Below, one piece after another: positions 59,670 to 64,000 of a stretch of DNA of 64,000 nt (positions are counted from its first letter, which is position 1; every line of letters begins with the position of its first letter). This stretch comes from Aestuariivirga sp. Its GTDB lineage: Bacteria; Pseudomonadota; Alphaproteobacteria; Rhizobiales; Aestuariivirgaceae. The notes beneath the pieces were generated by a model. It was not told the DNA's origin. It saw only the letters and a list, made by a program, of their open reading frames with translations, and searched no databases. Made by a program: the position numbers and the translations under genes. Location: positions 1 through 64,000 of the forward strand of contig JAUXUN010000055.1 of the NCBI GenBank assembly GCA_030680855.1, read 5' to 3'.

Positions 59670-59847
59670 GATAGTATCCTTTTGAGTTTTATATGTTCGC
59701 AAGAGCCGCACCGTTCATGGCGGGGACCTTCGAAACGTGATTGGTTAAAGTGAAATGTCAGGACCGGGGGCAATACTTCCGGTTCGGGCAATGCTCTTGC
59801 AGGGCTAAAAAGTCATTTGTGTCTCCGATTTCATGGGCGTTACATAT

Positions 59848-60162
59848 TCAGTTGGGGACTTTCTTGAGGACGCCTCCGCCGCTGCCATCGCTCGACTTCG
59901 GGCGCATGATCACTCCGCCAGTTGTGTCTACGGGATTGTCTCTCAGTGAGCAGACACCCGTGCAGGCAGTGCTCGCACCGCCGTCAGGGACGCATTCAAA
60001 CTGATAGTCTTTGTTGAGTTTTACGTAACACTTACCAGCACTGCTGCAACCACATGATTGGCTTGGCCAGTTGCTTCCTAGGTTCTGCGCGGCCAGCGCG
60101 CTGGGGATGAAGGCTGCAGAGAGGGCGATCATTGCGATCGATGCGAGAATTCTACGGTTCAT
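59848..60162 (-). CDS. Secreted Cys-rich hypothetical protein
   Basis: 104 aa from MNRRILASI. Signal peptide up to 'ALAAQ', then six Cys ('QSCGCSSAGKCYVKL', 'FECVPDG', 'TACTGVCSL') in the first half of the mature protein, which should form three disulfides, and a Gly/Ser-rich tail. No family recognised. Confidence 0.65.
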   Translation of the reverse strand: MNRRILASIAMIALSAAFIPSALAAQNLGSNWPSQSCGCSSAGKCYVKLNKDYQFECVPDGGASTACTGVCSLRDNPVDTTGGVIMRPKSSDGSGGGVLKKVPN

Positions 60163-60215
60163 AAGAAATTTCCTTTGATCAATTTTGGGTTTTGGATTGT
60201 AAATCATATCAATTC

Positions 60216-60301
60216 TGTCATCCCGGCGTACGCTGGGACCCAGACTCTCAGTCATCCCGCGCGAGTAAAGTCTGGGCCCCGACTTGCGTCGGGGTGACAG
60301 A
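60216..60301. repeat. Palindromic intergenic repeats
   Basis: Two GTCAT-CCCG blocks with hairpins CCCAGACT/AGTCTGGG and CCCCGAC/GTCGGGG. The style matches dispersed palindromic repeats common in alphaproteobacterial intergenic DNA. Confidence 0.7.
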
Positions 60302-60347
60302 GTTTGAAAGGCGTTCGCTGGATGACAGAGAGTGGGGTTGCTATCCC

Positions 60348-61505
60348 TTAAAAGATTTTATCAACCGGCAAGCCAAGCGCCATGGCGCCGGCGTATTCCG
60401 CCTGCTGGCCGGGCTGCATGGGATGATAGCGCGCGCCCTGGATATCGCGGAAGCGGCGCTCCAGTCCCTGGCTGCGGTAGAAGCCAGCGCCACCTGCCGA
60501 TTCCATGGCAAGCTCAACGGCACGGATGGCGTGGGCCGCCACGAGCCTGCGCCCCATCATTACCTGGTTGATGCTTTCGGCTCCGGGCGTATTCTGCGCC
60601 ACCACATCCAGCATGTAGCTGTGGGCAACGCGGGCGCCGAGCAGTTCAGAGTCCATTTGGCCGACGAGCTGCAGGATGTGGTGGTCGTTCCGGCGTTTCT
60701 TCGCCAGCTTCACGGCGATGTCGCGGGCGCTTTCGGCAACGCCGAGATAGACGCTGTAGATCAGCGGAATGGCGAAGGTCCCGATGATATGAAACAGCGG
60801 GTGCCATTCGCCGGCCTTGCGCTTGAGGGCGACAGCCGCTTCCGGCACCACATGGCCCTCGATGATGACATCATGGGAGGCGGTGCCACGCATGCCAAGG
60901 GTTTTCCACACGGGATCGATGCGCAGGTTTGGCGAATTCATGGGGATGCCGAAATGCAGAACCATGGGCTCCGCGCCCTCTTCTTCCAGGACAGCGGTGG
61001 TCATGAAGATGCTGCCGGCGGGAACGCCCGACGAAAACACCTTGCGCGCGGTGATCTTGTAGCCGCCTTCGACGCGCTCGGCCTTGCCGGCGCCTGCCAC
61101 CCAATCGGAGCCGCCGCTGGTTGACAGGAAGATTTTTTCAGCGGCGATGCGCTTCAGTAGGGGTTCCACCGCCGCGACCTTCTGGTGGCTCCAGCGCCAG
61201 GACGGCACCGTGACAAGATGGGTGTGCATGGCGAAGGCCAAGGCAGTCGAACTGCAATGATGCGCCAGGGTGCGCAACATTCCGGCCAGTTCATGGATGT
61301 TTGCCCCGCCGCCGCCGAGTTCGGCTGGAACGGCAGCTTCCACGAGCCCCGAGGTTTTCAGCGCGGCATAGTTGTCGGCCACGAAGCTATCGGATTCATC
61401 GGCAAGTTCGGCCCTTGCGGCAAAATCCTTTCCCAGCGCTTCAGCCCGGGCGGCGAGGCCGGGGGATTCGGATTTCTTCGGTTTCAGTTTGGTAACGGCG
61501 CTCAT
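60348..61505 (-). CDS. Acyl-CoA dehydrogenase-family flavoprotein
   Basis: 385 aa with the acyl-CoA dehydrogenase fold: 'AELGGGGANIHELAGMLRTLAHHCSSTALAFAMH', 'LRIDPVWKTLGMRGTASHDV', and a C-terminal helical domain. It is closer to the DszC-like monooxygenase/dehydrogenase branch, which uses reduced flavin, than to fatty-acid enzymes. Diverges from an HxlR regulator that probably controls it. Confidence 0.82.
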   Translation of the reverse strand: MSAVTKLKPKKSESPGLAARAEALGKDFAARAELADESDSFVADNYAALKTSGLVEAAVPAELGGGGANIHELAGMLRTLAHHCSSTALAFAMHTHLVTVPSWRWSHQKVAAVEPLLKRIAAEKIFLSTSGGSDWVAGAGKAERVEGGYKITARKVFSSGVPAGSIFMTTAVLEEEGAEPMVLHFGIPMNSPNLRIDPVWKTLGMRGTASHDVIIEGHVVPEAAVALKRKAGEWHPLFHIIGTFAIPLIYSVYLGVAESARDIAVKLAKKRRNDHHILQLVGQMDSELLGARVAHSYMLDVVAQNTPGAESINQVMMGRRLVAAHAIRAVELAMESAGGAGFYRSQGLERRFRDIQGARYHPMQPGQQAEYAGAMALGLPVDKIF

Positions 61506-61720
61506 GGCGGTCTCCTTGTACGTTTTTTGATGGCCTTATCGTGCCTGTTAGGCGGCTTTGCCTCTAGTCCCGAAACTGTACTGAGAGGCCAGATTGTCGA
61601 TTACCGGTGACGTCGGCTGGTACAGTTTTTGTACTATCCTTACGCAACCCGGTGTGTTAAAAGTGGCACCTACAACATTTATAGATGTATGTGCAACATT
61701 TATTTTTTGTGGAGACTACG

Positions 61721-62416
61721 ATGTCCGAACACGGCAGTTATGGCCAGTTTTGCCCGGTTGCGATGGCGGCGGAAATCTTCTGTTCACGCTGGACGCCGCT
61801 GATCCTGCGCGAAATGTTTTGCGGCACACGGCGTTTCAATGACCTGCGGCGCGGGGTTCCCCGCATGTCTCCAACGCTCTTGTCCAAGCGGCTGGTCGAA
61901 ATGCGCGAGGCCGGAATCATTGAGGAAGTGGCGGGCAAGGGCGGCAAGGAATACCAGCTCACCGCGGCAGGCGAGGATTTGAAGCCCATCGTCATGGCGC
62001 TCGGCTTCTGGGGCCAGCGCTGGGTTGAGTCCAAGCTGTCGCTCAAAAACCTCGATCCCTCGCTTCTGATGTGGGACATGCGGCGCTGGCTTGATCCCAA
62101 GCCGCTGCCGAAAAAACGCTGCACCATCGCCTTCTATTTTCCGGAAGTTGAGAAATCCCGGCAGAAATTCTGGCTGGTCGTTGAACCCGACGGCAAGGTG
62201 GACCTGTGCAGCACCGACCCGGGATTCGACGTGGACCTTTTTGTTTCAGGTTCGCTGCGCGCCATGACGGCCATCTGGATGGGGGTCACAACAGTGAAGA
62301 AAGAGGTGGACTGCGGGGCGTTGGATATCCAGGGTGACAAGACAATTGCCAGCGCCATGCAGTACTGGCTCGGCCTCAGCCCCTTCGCCAAGGAGAAAAG
62401 CCGCCTGGCGGCGTGA
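61721..62416 (+). CDS. HxlR-family transcriptional regulator
   Basis: 231 aa from MSEHGSYGQ. Winged HTH of the HxlR type: 'CPVAMAAEIFCSRWTPLILREMFCGTRRFNDLRRGVPRMSPTLLSKRLVEM', with the Cys near the N-terminus used in aldehyde or redox sensing in some HxlR proteins. The C-terminal ~120 residues resemble an SCP2-like lipid-binding domain. Confidence 0.85.
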   Translation: MSEHGSYGQFCPVAMAAEIFCSRWTPLILREMFCGTRRFNDLRRGVPRMSPTLLSKRLVEMREAGIIEEVAGKGGKEYQLTAAGEDLKPIVMALGFWGQRWVESKLSLKNLDPSLLMWDMRRWLDPKPLPKKRCTIAFYFPEVEKSRQKFWLVVEPDGKVDLCSTDPGFDVDLFVSGSLRAMTAIWMGVTTVKKEVDCGALDIQGDKTIASAMQYWLGLSPFAKEKSRLAA

Positions 62417-62495
62417 GGTTCAGTTTCAGAGTCTTGATCCAGATCAATGACGAACTCACGCGCCTGGTGCCCATTGGCAGCAAGGGGCAGGACTC

Positions 62496-62699
62496 ATGCG
62501 CATTCCGATCAATCCGGGCTATCATTACTGCAAGAATGCCAAGCGGAATGTGTCGCTGGATCAAACCGAGGGGCAATGCCGCGAGCGCCACAACTGCGCC
62601 GATGGCCCCTGCCCGCTCGAGTCTGAGTTCAAGGAGGGCCGGTTTTCGAAGGCTCTTGCCCTGCTGATGCCGAGGTTCGGCCGTGATCCGGATTCCTGA
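62496..62699 (+). CDS. Small Cys-rich protein upstream of formate dehydrogenase genes
   Basis: 67 aa with four Cys ('YHYCKNAKRNV', 'GQCRERHNCADGPCPLE'), possibly a zinc or Fe-S site. It precedes the fds genes by 70 nt on the same strand. I do not know its role. Confidence 0.7.
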   Translation: MRIPINPGYHYCKNAKRNVSLDQTEGQCRERHNCADGPCPLESEFKEGRFSKALALLMPRFGRDPDS

Positions 62700-62768
62700 T
62701 CGGCCCCGCCTATAGGCCCATAGGCTGGCGCAATTGGCTAAAACCTGGGGTTTCTGCCATAATGGCGT

Positions 62769-63260
62769 ATGCGCGGAAAACACACCCTTATCGACGTTCG
62801 CGTCACAAAACCTGATGCAGCCAGTGTCATAGCCTCGCGTTATGACAATAAGCCTGACGCATTGCTCGAAATCCTGCATGATCTGCAGCATGAGGTAGGC
62901 CATGTGCCGGAGGCGGCCCTGCCGGTTCTGGCCAAGGCGCTGAACATTTCGCGCGCCGAAGTGCATGGCGTGGTGAGTTTTTACCATGAATTCCGGCGCA
63001 AGCCGGCGGGCCGCCACGTGGTGAAGGTCTGCCGGGCGGAAGCCTGCCAATCGATGAAGGGCAATGAGCTGGCGGAGGCAGCGCAGAAAAGCTTGAAAGT
63101 GAAATTCGGTGAGACCACATCTGATGGGGCCATCACTTTGGAGGCGGTCTATTGCCTCGGGCTGTGCGCCACGTCGCCTTCCCTGCTGGTGGATGAGCGC
63201 CCAATGGGCCGGATGACGCCGCAAAAGTTTGAAGCGCTGGTCAAGGAACTGGCCTCATGA
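62769..63260 (+). CDS. fdsG: NAD-dependent formate dehydrogenase gamma subunit (NuoE-like)
   Basis: 163 aa with the thioredoxin-like 2Fe-2S fold of NuoE: 'LLEILHDLQHEVGHVPEAALPVLAKALNISRAEVHGVVSFYHEFR', then Cys pairs 'VCRAEACQS' and 'YCLGLCATSPSLLV'. The fds operon makes the cytoplasmic Mo/W-dependent formate dehydrogenase that reduces NAD+. Its stop overlaps the fdsB start (ATGA). Confidence 0.92.
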   Translation: MRGKHTLIDVRVTKPDAASVIASRYDNKPDALLEILHDLQHEVGHVPEAALPVLAKALNISRAEVHGVVSFYHEFRRKPAGRHVVKVCRAEACQSMKGNELAEAAQKSLKVKFGETTSDGAITLEAVYCLGLCATSPSLLVDERPMGRMTPQKFEALVKELAS

Positions 63261-64000
63261 TCAAGGTTTATGTACCAAAGGATTCCGCCGCCCGCGCCGT
63301 TGGCGCCGATGAGGTGGCTGACGCCATCGTGGCTGAAGCTGCGGCCCGGAAAATTGATGTAAAAATTATCCGCAATGGTTCGCGCGGGCTTTTGTGGCTT
63401 GAGCCCTTTGTTGAAGTTGAAACAGCGAAGGGCCGCGTGGCATTCGCTCCAGTTGAAGCGGGCGACGTAAAGAGTCTGTTCGATTCAAAGTTCCATGAGG
63501 GCGGCAAGCACAAGCTGTCTCTTGGCCTTACCGAAGAGCTGCCCTATCTCAAAAATCAAGAACGCCTCACCTTTGCGCGCTGCGGCATTACCGATCCGCT
63601 TTCGCTTGACGATTATATTTCGCATGGCGGATTTGTTGGCCTGAAGAAGGCCCTCACCATGAAGGGCGCGGAGATCGTTGCCGAAGTCACCACGTCCGGA
63701 TTGCGCGGCCGTGGTGGCGCGGGCTTTCCTACGGGCATCAAGTGGAAAACCGTGCATGATGCCAAGGCGGAGCAGAAATATGTGTGCTGCAACGCCGACG
63801 AGGGCGACAGCGGCACCTTCGCCGACCGCATGGTGATGGAGGGCGATCCCTTCATGCTGATCGAAGGCATGACCATTGCCGGCATTGCGGTAGGCGCCAA
63901 CAAGGGCTTCATCTATATCCGCTCGGAATATCCCGATGCGATCCGCGTCATGAAGGATGCGATCCGCATCGCCACGACGGCAAAGTGGCTGGGGCAAAAC
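63257..64000 (+). CDS. fdsB: NAD-dependent formate dehydrogenase beta subunit (NuoF-like), partial
   Basis: Open from ATG 63257 to the end of the window (248 codons), so absent from the ORF track. An N-terminal thioredoxin-like extension (MIKVYVPKDSAARAV) leads to 'ISHGGFVGLKKAL' and the FMN/NADH-binding 'SGLRGRGGAGFPTGIKW', then 'CCNADEGDSGTFADR'. It overlaps fdsG by 4 nt. The rest of the operon should continue beyond 64000. Confidence 0.93.
   Translation, partial: MIKVYVPKDSAARAVGADEVADAIVAEAAARKIDVKIIRNGSRGLLWLEPFVEVETAKGRVAFAPVEAGDVKSLFDSKFHEGGKHKLSLGLTEELPYLKNQERLTFARCGITDPLSLDDYISHGGFVGLKKALTMKGAEIVAEVTTSGLRGRGGAGFPTGIKWKTVHDAKAEQKYVCCNADEGDSGTFADRMVMEGDPFMLIEGMTIAGIAVGANKGFIYIRSEYPDAIRVMKDAIRIATTAKWLGQN

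Noticed and set aside
60216-60301. Possible CRISPR-like repeats
   Set aside because: Only two imperfect palindromic blocks with no regular spacers; matches dispersed palindromic repeats instead.
62376-63224. 282-aa minus-strand ORF opposite fdsG and the small Cys-rich gene
   Set aside because: Antisense shadow; FdsG motifs on the plus strand are unambiguous.
1-64000. Insertion sequence or integrase explaining the many direct repeats
   Set aside because: No transposase, recombinase or terminal inverted repeats could be read anywhere near the repeat-flanked cassettes.

Overview
The window is a high-GC alphaproteobacterial chromosome segment, most likely from the Hyphomicrobiales (Rhizobiales). 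Support comes from a BA14K-family protein, DUF1127 proteins, a TRAP sugar-acid transporter, a GTA/phage-type terminase and an NrsF (DUF1109) anti-sigma factor. It mixes housekeeping-like operons with many small insertions and gene remnants. No transposase, integrase, rRNA or CRISPR array was seen.

Layout. 0-2 kb: a GNAT toxin/antitoxin-like pair between two copies of a ~135 bp palindrome-rich repeat. 2-5 kb: a phage-type packaging remnant (terminase large and small subunits plus small unknowns). 5-13 kb: small secreted proteins, a molybdopterin oxidoreductase, a BA14K protein, and a TRAP transporter (DctP-DctQ-DctM) with an SDR dehydrogenase. 13-16 kb: an hflK-hflC pair between two copies of the 5' end of a small secreted-protein gene, then a second terminase-small-subunit-like gene. 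16-20 kb: an AbiEi/AbiEii system, a membrane protein plus Mrr-like nuclease pair, and a decayed tRNA-Leu-like element. 20-23 kb: three copies of the 5' end of one lysR gene, only the last intact, with a cassette between each. 22.8-25.5 kb: a bufferin-type copper-peptide operon (BufA, MNIO/BufB, BufC, DoxX). 26-31 kb: an HtrA protease broken by an amber codon, a DUF3179 protein, a hydrolase-OsmC fusion and a CDP-alcohol phosphatidyltransferase. 31-32.3 kb: an ECF sigma factor and NrsF, whose upstream region is a near-copy of that of the bufferin operon. 32.6-36 kb: DUF1127, a secreted 'SDTYFGKYS' protein, AraC, cupin and TetR. 36-37 kb: phage remnants. 37.4-41 kb: sucrose metabolism. 41-45.6 kb: a two-component system, an orphan antitoxin and a ParB-like protein. 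45.7-51.7 kb: a 2-aminoethylphosphonate uptake and catabolism operon. 51.8-62.4 kb: miscellaneous metabolism, copper/periplasmic proteins and regulators. 62.5-64 kb: the start of an NAD-dependent formate dehydrogenase operon.

The most unusual structural theme is recurrent. Small gene cassettes (hflKC; a metallo-hydrolase; a secreted protein; sucrose-phosphate synthase; cupin/tetR; the GNAT pair) are each flanked by direct repeats. In most cases the repeats are partial copies of the neighbouring gene, as if insertion duplicated roughly 65-250 bp of target each time while leaving one intact copy. A second theme is shared regulation: the bufferin operon and the sigma factor carry matching ECF-type promoters (TGTAAC, 16-17 bp, CGAA). 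All statements come from reading the sequence; family names rest on remembered motifs, not database searches.
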